Position numbers and translations under genes: made by a program. DNA of 64,000 nt, taken from positions 186,001-250,000 of the forward strand of contig CAYGUX010000002.1 in assembly GCA_964353175.1 (NCBI GenBank), in the 5' to 3' direction. The stretch's first letter is position 1, and every line of letters begins with the position of its first letter. Positions 1-8,079 of the stretch are shown piece after piece. The notes below the pieces were generated by a model. The model was not told the origin of the DNA, did not search any database, and was given only the letters and a program-made list of their open reading frames with translations. Source of the stretch: JAIYCX01 sp964353175 (GTDB lineage: Bacteria > Bdellovibrionota_C > UBA2361 > SZUA-149 > DAOLCO01).

Positions 1-196
1 CTATCAGTCGCTATATCAGAAAGGAAGGGGATATATTTTCGTAATACTTTGAAAATAGCTTTGTACGATTCATCCCATAAATTTCATTAAAGCAGTGACC
101 AATTTGTCTAGCCTTACCCAGCTTGGAGATTTGGATTTGAGTTACGATAGTTATGCACCAATAGGTATGTGCAATTTATTGATTGGAGAGCATCGA

Positions 197-1033
197 CTAT
201 GTTGGAAAATTTTCTCTGAGTAGTTGCTTTAGTTTTGTTTCAACTCCATTTTCAACTGAGACTAATTTAACCGCAGGCGACTTATCCGCTATTATTGTTG
301 AGCTTGTATTAAAGAATAGAAATAACCCTGAAAAAGCCATTGTGCTATATCCGATTTTTCTAAAAGTAGCCTCTTTAAAATATGGTAATATCGCTTTGAT
401 AGTACAAGTTGAAACGATGGCTGCAATGGCAATAACTGCACCGAGAGATAGTGAATTTGCAGAGAATAGACCTAACTTAAAGTATAAATACAATTTTACT
501 ACATGAAGTAGAATTTCATTAGCCGCCCTAGTGGCGACGATCTCACTTTTACTCAACCCACTTTTTAAATAAAAGCCATTAAAGATAAGTCCAACTGCTC
601 CAGTAATACCAGAAACGAGTCCAGCTAAAAATCCAATTAGGATAACTTTAGCTTTTGACATCTGTTTGGTTGAATTGCTTTCTATAGACTTCTTGCCAAT
701 TAAAAGGAAAAAATTGGACAATAGAAAGATTGAACAAACCCATGAAATAATTAGAGGATCAACATATTTCAAAAGCCACGTACCAAGAAATACAGCAGGC
801 AATGCCGCGGGTAGAAAATTAAAAACGACCTTCCAGCGAATATCTTGAAAAAGGAAGAAACAACGACTAAGAGAACTTGTAAAAGTTCCAATAACCAATG
901 CAGATGGAATTTCAGAAACTGGTAGATGTAAAGCCAAGCAAGGAATTAAAATCAAACTAGCCCCACCACCTACAACACTACTAATACTGAAAGCAAAAAT
1001 GGATGATATGAATAGAAAAATCTCAGAGATCAT
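197..1033 (-). CDS. TauE/SafE-family membrane permease
   Basis: The 278-residue product is very hydrophobic with about eight predicted membrane segments. It has the layout of the sulfite exporter TauE/SafE (DUF81) family: an N-terminal helix followed by a Gly-rich stretch with GGGAS (about residues 22-26), and a second Gly-rich repeat-like stretch near residues 135-150 (LVSGITGAVGL). Family members are inner-membrane exporters of sulfite, sulfoacetate or other small anions; the substrate here cannot be read. The gene stands alone, with no close partner on the same strand. The ATG at 1031-1033 is the first good start. The C-terminal 30 residues after the last helix are polar and poorly conserved in the family. 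The family call is firm; the substrate is unknown. Confidence 0.8.
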   Translation of the reverse strand: MISEIFLFISSIFAFSISSVVGGGASLILIPCLALHLPVSEIPSALVIGTFTSSLSRCFFLFQDIRWKVVFNFLPAALPAVFLGTWLLKYVDPLIISWVCSIFLLSNFFLLIGKKSIESNSTKQMSKAKVILIGFLAGLVSGITGAVGLIFNGFYLKSGLSKSEIVATRAANEILLHVVKLYLYFKLGLFSANSLSLGAVIAIAAIVSTCTIKAILPYFKEATFRKIGYSTMAFSGLFLFFNTSSTIIADKSPAVKLVSVENGVETKLKQLLRENFPT

Positions 1034-1275
1034 AAAGTTATAAAGTTTGAGTCAACATAAAATTTAAAAGGATCCTGTGGGGATTTGAGCCGCCGAAATT
1101 CAATTTATAAACCAACTTGGCAACAGGGGCAAACAATTGCTTAAATAACTCTATTTGAGGCTCTCAGATTGAAATTCAACTAAGCATGATTGTCATCATA
1201 TTCTACAATGCTTCTGATGCTCTATAATCGATTTTATTAGATAAAATTCATGCCTAGAATTAGGAGGTGTTTAAG

Positions 1276-1605
1276 ATGACCCAAAATAAAGCGAAAAATA
1301 TAAGAGAGAAGGATTTATCCATTGAACCGACAGTTGATGTCCGACCACTGCCGTCTTCCACTCTTAAGTTTGAAGACTTAGAAGAATCCCTGGGAGTTAA
1401 GGTACAGAAGAAATTGCCGACGGGTGTACGCATTGTAATAAGAACCGTTGCGCCGTTGTTTTTTGGAGTTCTCTTCATTGTCCTTGGCGCTATATCTGAT
1501 GGTTCTATAAGGTATCTCTTTTTCTTTATCACAGCACTTTCATTTGCTTGGTACGTTTTGCAGTCTGTGTGGCTAGAAAAAGAACCTGCGACGCACATTA
1601 TTTAA
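1276..1605 (+). CDS. small two-helix membrane protein, unknown
   Basis: This 109-residue protein is not recognised. The ATG at 1276 is preferred over the in-frame GTG at 1267 because a strong AGGAGG ribosome binding site (1262-1267) lies 8 bases before it. The first half is polar and charged. Two hydrophobic helices follow (roughly residues 55-72 and 76-95), then a short polar tail. It probably sits in the inner membrane with a cytoplasmic N-terminal part. A hairpin terminator lies about 150 bases downstream, so it is probably transcribed alone. Confidence 0.6.
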   Translation: MTQNKAKNIREKDLSIEPTVDVRPLPSSTLKFEDLEESLGVKVQKKLPTGVRIVIRTVAPLFFGVLFIVLGAISDGSIRYLFFFITALSFAWYVLQSVWLEKEPATHII

Positions 1606-1751
1606 TCTTTTACTTGAATGGATCCAGGTTTAGATATTTGTAAGTTTTAAATTTCAGTGGAAATGTCGAAAAACGTTCTCTAGCCAAGAACTCAAAGCAG
1701 TAGTTGAAACATATCGCCGCTACTTCTGATTTGAGATGCAAGTAAGGATTT

Positions 1752-1784
1752 AAGCCCTTGCACGAAACTACGGGGGCTTTTTTT
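1752..1784 (+). terminator. rho-independent terminator
   Basis: AAGCCC (1752-1757) can pair with GGGCTT (1774-1779) across a 16-base loop, followed by a run of seven T (1778-1784). It would end transcription of the small membrane protein gene upstream. The loop is long, so efficiency is uncertain. Confidence 0.55.
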
Positions 1785-1875
1785 GTCAGTTAAATCCCTC
1801 ATTTGATTCTAAAACAATTCAAGGGTATGTTAAATGGACAATATTTAGCATACTGTGGGGATATTTATCTAATCT

Positions 1876-2955
1876 ATGAAAATTTTCTTTCAGCCTTTTT
1901 TCTTCCTGATACTTTTTACATACTCAAGCCTACTTTTTGCAGAACCAAAGGTAATAAAAATTGGCGCAAGCCTCCCCCTATCTGGACCCCTTGCGAAAAT
2001 AGGAGAGGACATACAAAGAGGTTTAACCTTAGCTAAACAAGATTTTGATTCTGAAAATATTAAGTTTGATTTTGTTCTGGAGGATGATGGCTTCCAAGGC
2101 AAGAATGCAGCTTCTACAGGTCTAAAACTTTTAGATATAGATAAAGTGGATATAATAGTCAGCTTGTGGGATATGGCAGAAATCATTGCTCCTATGGCGG
2201 AGAAGCATAAAGTTCCTCATATCTCCTTTAGATGGAATCCTCATCTGGCTGAACAATATAAGTACACTATGACTTTTGAGCCTACGTATATAAGCTATGC
2301 CGATTCCTGGCTAGCAAAGTTAAAATCTCAGAATATTAAAAGCGTATTTATTCTTAAAGAAGAGATAGAGAGCTTTAATTTATTGAACTCTTATCTAGTG
2401 CCACTACTGCAAAAAAATAAAATAGAAGTACTAGGTGAGATTTCTTATTTACCTGGAGAAATTAACTATCAGTCAATCCTCTTTAAAGCGATAAAAAAGA
2501 ATCCCGATACTTTGTTATTGTTCTCTATGCCGGAAAGCCTAACAGTGATAGCTACAAAATTACGAGAACTCTTCCCAGATCAAAACTTTGATGGCTCTTT
2601 TGATGAGTTTCAAGGAGATCCAAAGTTAATTGCAGGCCTACCCTATGTCTCTCTCAAGGAAATTTCTGAAGAATTTAATAAGCGATTTGAAAAATTATAC
2701 GGAAATAAAGTATTAGCTCGAGCAGCCAGCGCCTACGATCTTATCAATATGATAAATGATTTTGAGGCATCTTCAAAATATAATAACTCAAACAAAGAAG
2801 AGCTTTTAGATTATCTAAACTCAATTAAAAACTATAAAGGTGTCGCAGGGAATATTAGTAGCAATGGGAAAGGGTCCTTGGAGAATGCCTGTTTGTGGAA
2901 GGTGGTTTCTAAGGAGATGGGTTTTAAGGTTGTGCCTTTTAGTCCTTCTGATTAA
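1876..2955 (+). CDS. ABC transporter periplasmic substrate-binding protein (LivJ-like, Peripla_BP_6)
   Basis: A clear signal peptide (residues 1-22, hydrophobic Phe/Leu core) is followed by the start typical of type I periplasmic binding proteins of the branched-chain amino acid/amide group (IKIGASLPLSGPLAKIGEDI, about residues 26-47). A receptor-like two-lobe fold follows (motifs LEDDGFQGKNAA and RAASAYDLINMI). The length of 359 residues is normal. No permease or ATPase genes are next to it, so either the transporter is encoded elsewhere or the protein acts as a sensor. The ligand cannot be assigned. The stop is followed by an in-frame open stretch, described as a separate entry. Confidence 0.8.
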   Translation: MKIFFQPFFFLILFTYSSLLFAEPKVIKIGASLPLSGPLAKIGEDIQRGLTLAKQDFDSENIKFDFVLEDDGFQGKNAASTGLKLLDIDKVDIIVSLWDMAEIIAPMAEKHKVPHISFRWNPHLAEQYKYTMTFEPTYISYADSWLAKLKSQNIKSVFILKEEIESFNLLNSYLVPLLQKNKIEVLGEISYLPGEINYQSILFKAIKKNPDTLLLFSMPESLTVIATKLRELFPDQNFDGSFDEFQGDPKLIAGLPYVSLKEISEEFNKRFEKLYGNKVLARAASAYDLINMINDFEASSKYNNSNKEELLDYLNSIKNYKGVAGNISSNGKGSLENACLWKVVSKEMGFKVVPFSPSD

Positions 2956-3168
2956 GACCAGAAAGCGCCACAGCTTCATCAAGGAGTATTGGGGGGTATT
3001 CGTTGGTATCTTGATACTTCAGATGGTAGGATCGGCCCAGACGTCATGTCTTACGGATTCTGCCATAATCCGAATCCAGATGGTTCGCCATTTGGGGACG
3101 CACATTATAGAACCTTCCGATTGGGCGGGGACTGGTACTGGTTTCACGCATCTAATGACTGCTTCTAA
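2956..3168 (+). pseudogene. orphan C-terminal coding stretch, in frame after the binding-protein stop
   Basis: Directly after the UAA of the binding-protein gene, the same reading frame stays open for 70 codons. Its composition looks protein-like: many Gly, Asp, Trp and Tyr, including DTSDGRIGPD, SPFGDAHYRTF and GGDWYWFHASNDCF at the end. There is no plausible ribosome binding site or start except an internal ATG near 3040. It most likely is the tail of a gene whose front has been lost, or a former C-terminal part of the preceding gene. It matches no family I recognise. Confidence 0.3.
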
Positions 3169-3169
3169 A

Positions 3170-3202
3170 TGAATATAATTGACCTACCTACTTTTTAACT
3201 CA
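3170..3202 (+). repeat. copy of the 35-bp intergenic motif (diverged)
   Basis: This is a diverged copy of a motif ending in CCTAYYTTTTTAACYCA. Better copies lie at 4354-4388, 17846-17880 and 18786-18820. It sits just after the orphan coding stretch. Function unknown. Confidence 0.4.
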
Positions 3203-3406
3203 CTTTTTTAACTCACTGGTGAAGCTTTGCTTTGCTCGCTTTATAAGTGGGTGGTGACTTGTGTCTGAAAAGCGATGTGAAGTTGAGTAAGATGAAGAAA
3301 CATTTAAGATTGAATATGGAGTCCCAAGACATGATGCATCTCATACTACTTAGACTAAGAAAGTATGTAGATGGATGTTAAACAAAATATTATAAATGGA
3401 GGACAA

Positions 3407-3673
3407 ATGAATTCTGTCTTAACAAAATACTTAGCTATTGCCTTGTTCGCGATAAGCTCGATTGTCGGTTGCCCTAGCTCAAGTACTAGAACAGTAGAAA
3501 CTAGAACTAATAATGCAGATGGCTCGGTCGATTTAAAAACGGTGGAAACTGAAGTTTCACAGGATGATTCTAAGTCATGTTCTGGAGTGGCCTCATGTAC
3601 TGTGGATTTCTTGGGGGACGTAATTGCATTTCCTTTTAGATTAGTTGCAGGAGTAGTTGAAGCAATATTTTAA
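3407..3673 (+). CDS. small lipoprotein, unknown
   Basis: This is an 88-residue predicted lipoprotein. The ATG at 3407 is chosen because a GGAGGA ribosome binding site (3398-3403) precedes it and because a lipoprotein signal peptide then starts at once: a hydrophobic core and a lipobox-like SIVGC with the acylated Cys at residue 22. The mature part is short and polar with two further Cys, and ends in a hydrophobic stretch (FLGDVIAFPFRLVAGVVEAIF split by charged residues). Similar small lipoproteins occur near stress-related genes in many proteobacteria. No function can be given. Confidence 0.6.
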   Translation: MNSVLTKYLAIALFAISSIVGCPSSSTRTVETRTNNADGSVDLKTVETEVSQDDSKSCSGVASCTVDFLGDVIAFPFRLVAGVVEAIF

Positions 3674-3856
3674 TCTCGTACTTGTATGATTGGCGTCATG
3701 CTCAATCCCTAATAAGTCTGATAAATCAAAGCATAAGTAATGATCACTTAACAGGATCCTACTCATGTGATAGTGGGTACGAGGAAGAAGCTTCTACAGG
3801 AGTTACGGTAATTTAATTAAATATAAACTTAAATCAAGTTTTAATACGGAGATTTT

Positions 3857-4024
3857 ATGTTAAATTGGTCAGTCACTTTTTTCATCATAGCTATAGTTGC
3901 TGCGATATTTTGATTTGGTGGGATTGCAGCTAGTGCGACGTCCATAGCAAAACTATTGTTTGTATTGTTTATTATTCTGTTTTTGTTGTCTTTGGTGATT
4001 CCAAGATTCAGGCCTAAGGCCTAG
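3857..4024 (+). pseudogene. DUF1328 (YtjA/UPF0391) small membrane protein with in-frame UGA
   Basis: Reading from the ATG at 3857 gives a 55-residue two-helix membrane protein matching the DUF1328/YtjA family almost end to end: MLNWSVTFFIIAIVAAIF, then FGGIAAS, then a second helix. Codon 19 (3911-3913) is TGA exactly where the family has the first Gly of the GFGG motif, one base away from GGA. A GGAG ribosome binding site precedes the start. TGA ends many genes in this window, so general recoding is unlikely. A nonsense mutation in a dispensable gene or an assembly error is the simplest reading. Confidence 0.7.
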
Positions 4025-4151
4025 GGTAAGGGTAAGTAGAATAGGCCACATCGGAGTATGTTAAAGTCGGGCATTTCAGCATGATGTTAATCATACTTAG
4101 ACGCCTAATGCTTTTGTAAGCTAGGATACAATTTAGAGATAAGGAAACTAC

Positions 4152-4322
4152 ATGAAAAGATTAAATGTTATTTTGATTCCACTACTGTTAACGTGTTTGT
4201 CAGCTTGTCCGGTAGTTAGGGGGACTGGTAATGCAATTGAGGCGACAGGCGAAGGTATTGGCCATGCCGTAGAAGGGACGGGTAGAGCAATCGGGGAGAC
4301 TGGAAGAGAGCTTGCGGATTAA
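4152..4322 (+). CDS. entericidin-like small lipoprotein
   Basis: This 56-residue protein begins with a lipoprotein signal peptide (MKRLNVILIPLLLTCLSAC, lipobox LSAC, Cys at residue 19). The mature part has the Arg-Gly-x-Gly start and the repeated Gly/Ala/Thr amphipathic pattern of entericidin A/B-type lipoproteins (VVRGTGNAIEATGEGIG, then HAVEGTGRAIGETG). Such proteins are tiny outer- or inner-membrane lipoproteins linked to envelope stress and bacteriolysis. It follows the broken DUF1328 gene, a common partner in stress-induced envelope clusters. The family call rests on pattern rather than a database match. Confidence 0.6.
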   Translation: MKRLNVILIPLLLTCLSACPVVRGTGNAIEATGEGIGHAVEGTGRAIGETGRELAD

Positions 4323-4353
4323 AGATTGTGAAATATCGATCTGAAATAGTAAT

Positions 4354-4388
4354 TAGCTAAAATATTGGCCAACCTATTTTTTAACTCA
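4354..4388 (+). repeat. 35-bp intergenic motif, copy outside the island
   Basis: This 35-base segment starts TAGCTAAAATATTGGCC and ends ACCTATTTTTTAACTCA. It aligns without gaps to 17846-17880 and 18786-18820 inside the island. It lies 31 bases after the entericidin-like gene. A short TTGGCCAA palindrome before the T run makes a terminator role possible here, but the other copies lack that palindrome. Confidence 0.5.
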
Positions 4389-4698
4389 TTTAGGTCATAT
4401 TAGGTTTAGCTCATATTCGGTACTACCCTCTCTTTTAAGTATTCTTTGAGAGGATCTTACGCGTCTAAAATTATTTGACCCAGCCTTTTCTTGTGACTCT
4501 TTTGAGGGAGTTTTTATGTCTTTGGAGAAAGAGGGTGGGACCTAGCAAAGGTCAGACAGGACGCATATATAGACCTACCGGTCATAACAAACATGATTGG
4601 TGATCCCTTATGTTTGGGGGGTTGCATCTGTTCTCTGAAAAAGGGTTCAAGAGGTTTTTTGACCTTAATACCCTAGCTAGCCTTGAAAGGGTAAGCTC
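4389..4698. other. non-coding stretch before the 4699 gene
   Basis: No convincing gene is seen. There is a weak inverted repeat (CCTCTC near 4430 against GAGAGG near 4450) and a nine-codon ATG reading frame at about 4516 that is too short to call. The sequence just before 4699 contains AAAGGGT, a possible ribosome binding site. Confidence 0.4.
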
Positions 4699-5826
4699 AT
4701 GTCACGTCAACACGGTGTTACTCAAGAAATGTTCTCTCAGATCATGACTCGCGCAGCTGCCAACGGTATCAGTGAGTCGGTCGTCCGACTGGCGCTCATT
4801 CTGGTCAATGCCATGAGCAGACGCCCATGGCACAGAGCGGTTGAGGCGAATTTCGCGAATGAGTGGATGGTGAGTGGGGCAAGAAGCAACCTCATTGGTA
4901 TGATGAGGTTGATTGTACACTTTGCGAATAGTGAAGGCTTGATCCTCAACTGGGGCGAAAAAGGAGAGAAAATCGATTTTTCAGATGACGGACGAAGCTT
5001 TCTCAATCAGTATGGAATTGAGTGGGGAGCTGCTGCGAGTATCTTATGTCAGCATCGAGATACCTGCGGGAAGAGCTTTCCATCTGTCGATACTGAAGAA
5101 GAGGATCGGATCGTTTACTCCGTTCTTCCGGCCTTGATTGGTCAGGCAACTTGGAACTCTGGTTGTATTGGGAGAGTTGACGGTTGTAGTATCTTGAAAG
5201 CAATTGGTGGAAACCGATTGACTTCCGGTGCTAAAATTGACGGCATCGAAAACTGGATCGGAGCATTGGACTTTGCTCAAGTTCTCTATACTTCCTCTGG
5301 GTTTCTGATGAGACTGGATACTGATCCTGGCGCCCTGAGTAAAATTGTCCAATTGCCGTTTGAGTCCGTGGACTGGCAAGAACTTTTCACCGGCGCGGTG
5401 ATCAAGCAGGATCGCCCCAAGGCTACAAGTCCGCAAGTGAAGCTGGTGCCTAAGCCTCCAGCCGTGGAAACGCTGGAAGAACTGCCTGAAGTTCCTGACT
5501 ATGTTCAAGGCAATGTTCGTAATGTACTTGAAGATCTGTACATCCAGGCCATTGCTGGAGAACTGATTGATGAGGAGTTGAGGGCAGATTTAGCTCTTAA
5601 GGAAGTTCAATTGAAAGCTGAACACTTTCGGCGAGAGCTCCAGGAAGCTGAGGACGCATTGGCCCTTGCTCAAGGCCGTAGTGAAGCAGCTAAAAAGGAT
5701 TTTGCTGATTCCTTCCCCGTAAGGAAAAAGGCGAGCCAGACGTATCTGCAGGCGTTGGAGATTCTCAGAAAGCGACATGAAGCTGACGAGGAGCTTTCTG
5801 CACTCGGAATTAATCCCGAACCCTAG
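4699..5826 (+). CDS. hypothetical protein with C-terminal coiled coil, foreign-looking composition
   Basis: This 375-residue protein is not recognised. Residues 1-230 look globular (several Trp, paired Cys, LNWGEKGEKIDF, GRVDGCSILKAIGGN). Residues 235-270 are a Pro/Glu-rich linker. Residues 275-365 are Ala/Glu/Lys-rich and likely coiled coil. There is no signal peptide or membrane helix, so it is probably cytosolic. The gene is visibly richer in G+C (many GCC, CTG, CAG and GGC codons) than its AT-rich neighbours, which points to recent transfer. It stands alone beside a transposase gene. The high-GC codon pattern and good frame support a real gene. Confidence 0.6.
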   Translation: MSRQHGVTQEMFSQIMTRAAANGISESVVRLALILVNAMSRRPWHRAVEANFANEWMVSGARSNLIGMMRLIVHFANSEGLILNWGEKGEKIDFSDDGRSFLNQYGIEWGAAASILCQHRDTCGKSFPSVDTEEEDRIVYSVLPALIGQATWNSGCIGRVDGCSILKAIGGNRLTSGAKIDGIENWIGALDFAQVLYTSSGFLMRLDTDPGALSKIVQLPFESVDWQELFTGAVIKQDRPKATSPQVKLVPKPPAVETLEELPEVPDYVQGNVRNVLEDLYIQAIAGELIDEELRADLALKEVQLKAEHFRRELQEAEDALALAQGRSEAAKKDFADSFPVRKKASQTYLQALEILRKRHEADEELSALGINPEP

Positions 5827-6044
5827 TTATACTATTCTCAGTGAGAAACCAAAACCCCCAATAAAAAATTCTGCAAAATACTTCAACTTCTTAAATTTTG
5901 AAAGATATTAAGAAAGATCAAACTATTCACACTGATTTGTGTGGTTCTGAAGCTCTAAAAATGGCTAAAATTCGTATTTTGGGCGAGGCTGTATTTTGGG
6001 ATCTTGTTTTAGTGTCCGGATTGAGTGAGTGGGGGGTTGGTTTT

Positions 6045-6989
6045 CTATACTTCTTGTAATGAGGGAGGTGGGCGCACGTATGGCTTATACATTCCAGGTG
6101 GGAATATGGCATCTAGAATTCCATTTCTTAGTTTTATGGATGCGTCTTTAAATTTGTAGTAGCAGTCGAAGTAGAAGTCTAGTGCCTGGGCTCTTCTTTG
6201 GGGGCAGATTGAGAGTACTCTTGGTCGGTGGGTGTTGCGGCCAGATTTTTTAGTGTTTAGGGGTTTTGAGCCTGGGGTTATTTGTAGCAGTTTTTCTCGT
6301 CCTAAGTAGCCTTTCCCTGCGGCTAGTCTTTTTTGTACTGTTTCTACTCTTCTTATCTCTAGTTTGCTTGATAGTACTTTGGCATATTCTTTTTGTGTTA
6401 GTTTTTCGTATCCTGGGATTCTTTGATAGTTTAGTGTGTAGGTTGTTTCAAACTTTTTTATGGGTACTGCTGGATTGCTTCTTCTTGCGCGATTGTAGCA
6501 TGTCCAGTCAACAACGGTATGTTCTCTTTTTATATCGTGTATCGCGTCATGAAAGCAGTTATAGCCTGGGTATTCGGAGATTTTCTCTACTAAGCCATCT
6601 TGAACGGCTTGTAGGGCTAGATAGAAGACTCTGTCCTCTATGTCATCTCTATCTTGGGGGATTATTTCACAGGAGTATCTTCTTTCGAATAGTCTTCCTC
6701 CTGGGAATTCTTTGCAGTATGTTGGTACTAGCTTGGCTACTACAGAGTTAAATACTCGTTTAAACTCGGCTCTGTTTTCTTTCGGGAAGTCCGCTGCCAT
6801 CTGTAGGTGATTTCCTTCTATGGCAAATCCGTAGAGGAGTACTTCGTATATTGTTACGTATTTAGCTAAGTACGCGAGAATTCTAGCTTCAAGTTTTTTA
6901 TTGTTAATAAACCAGAGTTCTGAGTTCCTACATCTTGATGTGGTAAAAGATGTGTGTTTCTTTGACTCTATTCTTGGGTGATAGCCCAT
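6045..6989 (-). CDS. Y1/REP-associated-type transposase (IS200-like fold)
   Basis: The reading frame is open further upstream, but the start at 6987-6989 gives the usual family opening MGYHPRIESKKHTSF. The 314-residue product has the Y1 transposase layout: N-terminal strand, GFAIEGNHLQM (H61-L-Q63) at the metal-binding HUH position, FERRY (residues 101-105), and a later helix with Tyr (about residues 120-145). The second His of HUH is replaced by Gln; HUQ variants are known in other HUH enzymes such as circovirus Rep. A long basic C-terminal extension follows. Such proteins nick single-stranded DNA at REP-like hairpins. It lies beside a truncated toxin gene and about 700 bases from a tandem repeat. 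Confidence 0.7.
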   Translation of the reverse strand: MGYHPRIESKKHTSFTTSRCRNSELWFINNKKLEARILAYLAKYVTIYEVLLYGFAIEGNHLQMAADFPKENRAEFKRVFNSVVAKLVPTYCKEFPGGRLFERRYSCEIIPQDRDDIEDRVFYLALQAVQDGLVEKISEYPGYNCFHDAIHDIKREHTVVDWTCYNRARRSNPAVPIKKFETTYTLNYQRIPGYEKLTQKEYAKVLSSKLEIRRVETVQKRLAAGKGYLGREKLLQITPGSKPLNTKKSGRNTHRPRVLSICPQRRAQALDFYFDCYYKFKDASIKLRNGILDAIFPPGMYKPYVRPPPSLQEV

Positions 6990-7127
6990 GTGTGGCCTCT
7001 CTTGATATTGAAGTTTAGGGGGTATCTTCTTTATCGTAGAAAATTGGAGGATGGTTCGTTTTTTGGGGAGAGATTGTTTGGTGGGGAGTTTTGGTGGGTC
7101 ACTGAGAGTGGGATTATGCTGGAATCG

Positions 7128-7697
7128 GTCCTTTCTATTGATGTGAATGATCAAATTGAGTGGGCAGACGTCGTAGGAGAAATGCTAAATCATCCAGAAA
7201 TGGAAGTTCCTGGTGTTAGACTTCATTGCCATTTTCTACTAGGAAAGATGAAAGGATCAGTGCATATGGATATGGCATTCGGAGATGTAGTAGATGCTGT
7301 TAAGCTTCCACTAGAGCGGATGCAGTACAAGGGAAAACCATTTTTCGGGGAAGAACTCTCATTGCTTGTCTATCCACTTGAGACAGTATTCTCTGAAAAG
7401 CTTTACATAGCCTTAAGGAAAGGATCGCAAAACACAAGGATGAAGGATTACTATGACTTGTTTAAACTCAGTAGTCAGGATTTAAATCTTACTCGATTAA
7501 AACAAAATATCGAATCTACTTTTTCAAAGAGAAATTTAGAATTGAGTAATAGTATTAATTTCAATAGTTCAGAACTTGAGCGCCTAGAAGTGTATTGGAA
7601 ACATTTTGTAAATCGAGAAGAAGTAGTAGATGCTCCGGATACTATGCGCGAAATAATTGAACTAATAAATCGCTTCCTTCAGTCCTTACCCAAGTGA
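7128..7697 (+). pseudogene. 5'-truncated AbiEii-like nucleotidyltransferase toxin
   Basis: The frame from about 7128 reads as the middle and C-terminal part of an AbiEii/AbiGii (DUF1814) toxin. It contains the central strand with HMDMAFGD, then YPLETVFSEKLYIALRKG and NTRMKDYYDLF, which are the helical core motifs of the family. The N-terminal part with the GGT-type nucleotide-binding motif is absent. The frame upstream of 7128 is only the antisense of the transposase region. No AbiEi-type antitoxin gene is next to it. Transposase insertion or a deletion probably removed the front of the gene. It is likely non-functional. Confidence 0.65.
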
Positions 7698-7698
7698 G

Positions 7699-7890
7699 AT
7701 TTATTCTACCCTTTTTGCCCAGATCGTATCGGGTGAGAGTAGCTGGTGGCCGCTAGTTCATCGAGTTGTGATTTAACGTGTATTGCCATTAATGCTGTGG
7801 AGAATTTATTCTACCCTTTTTGCCCAGATCGTATTGGGTGAGAGTAGCTGGTGGCCGCTAGTTCATCGAGTTGTGATTTAACGTGTATTG
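7699..7890 (+). repeat. 105-bp tandem repeat, at least 1.8 copies, cut by an assembly gap
   Basis: The unit starting ATTTATTCTACCCTTTTTGC at 7699 is repeated exactly 105 bases later at 7804, with one substitution visible (ATCGGG against ATTGGG). The second copy runs straight into the run of N. After the gap, 7991-8004 is the reverse complement of TTCTACCCTTTTTG from the unit. The array therefore probably continues inside the gap and ends in an inverted copy. No coding frame is supported. Confidence 0.85.
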
Positions 7891-7990
7891 NNNNNNNNNN
7901 NNNNNNNNNNNNNNNNNNNNNNNNNNNNNNNNNNNNNNNNNNNNNNNNNNNNNNNNNNNNNNNNNNNNNNNNNNNNNNNNNNNNNNNNNN
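7891..7990. other. assembly gap of 100 N
   Basis: Exactly 100 N, a standard placeholder for a gap of unknown size. The flanking tandem repeat is a likely cause. The true content and length between the repeat and the island edge are unknown. Confidence 0.95.
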
Positions 7991-8004
7991 CAAAAAGGGT
8001 AGAA

Positions 8005-8024
8005 TGGAGGTGGGGGGAGTTGAA
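8005..8024. repeat. att direct repeat, distal end (attL)
   Basis: This is a 20-bp copy of the tmRNA 3' end, identical to 29855-29874. The match stops at both edges (A against G before it, G against C after it). To its left lies what was originally the chromosome downstream of ssrA. Confidence 0.9.
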
Positions 8025-8079
8025 GGGAGAGCTTAAGATATTGTAACTGTTCACATTATTGATCTTAAAATTGCAAAAA

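Noticed and set aside
1..196. A minus-strand frame of about 55 codons (reading ...GHCFNEIYGMNRTKLF...) to a UAG near 13
   Set aside because: No start codon, preceded by an in-frame stop, composition not convincing; probably chance.
183..506. Plus-strand frame antisense to the TauE/SafE gene
   Set aside because: Shadow of a real membrane-protein gene; hydrophobic and Ser-rich composition is typical of antisense frames.
1068..1110. A segment resembling a degenerate tRNA or tmRNA 3' end on the minus strand (TGTGGGGATTTGAGCC)
   Set aside because: No matching 5' half or acceptor pairing could be found, and it differs from the 20-bp att repeat at many positions.
3857..4024. Genetic code in which UGA means glycine
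   Set aside because: UGA ends several clear genes in the window (zorB, trhO, scpB), so one in-frame UGA is better explained by mutation.
6266..6751. 161-codon plus-strand frame, very Leu/Phe/Val-rich
   Set aside because: Antisense to the Y1 transposase; low-complexity hydrophobic composition without helical topology.
7699..7890. 105-bp repeats as a CRISPR array
   Set aside because: The whole unit is repeated with no unique spacers, and the unit is far too long.
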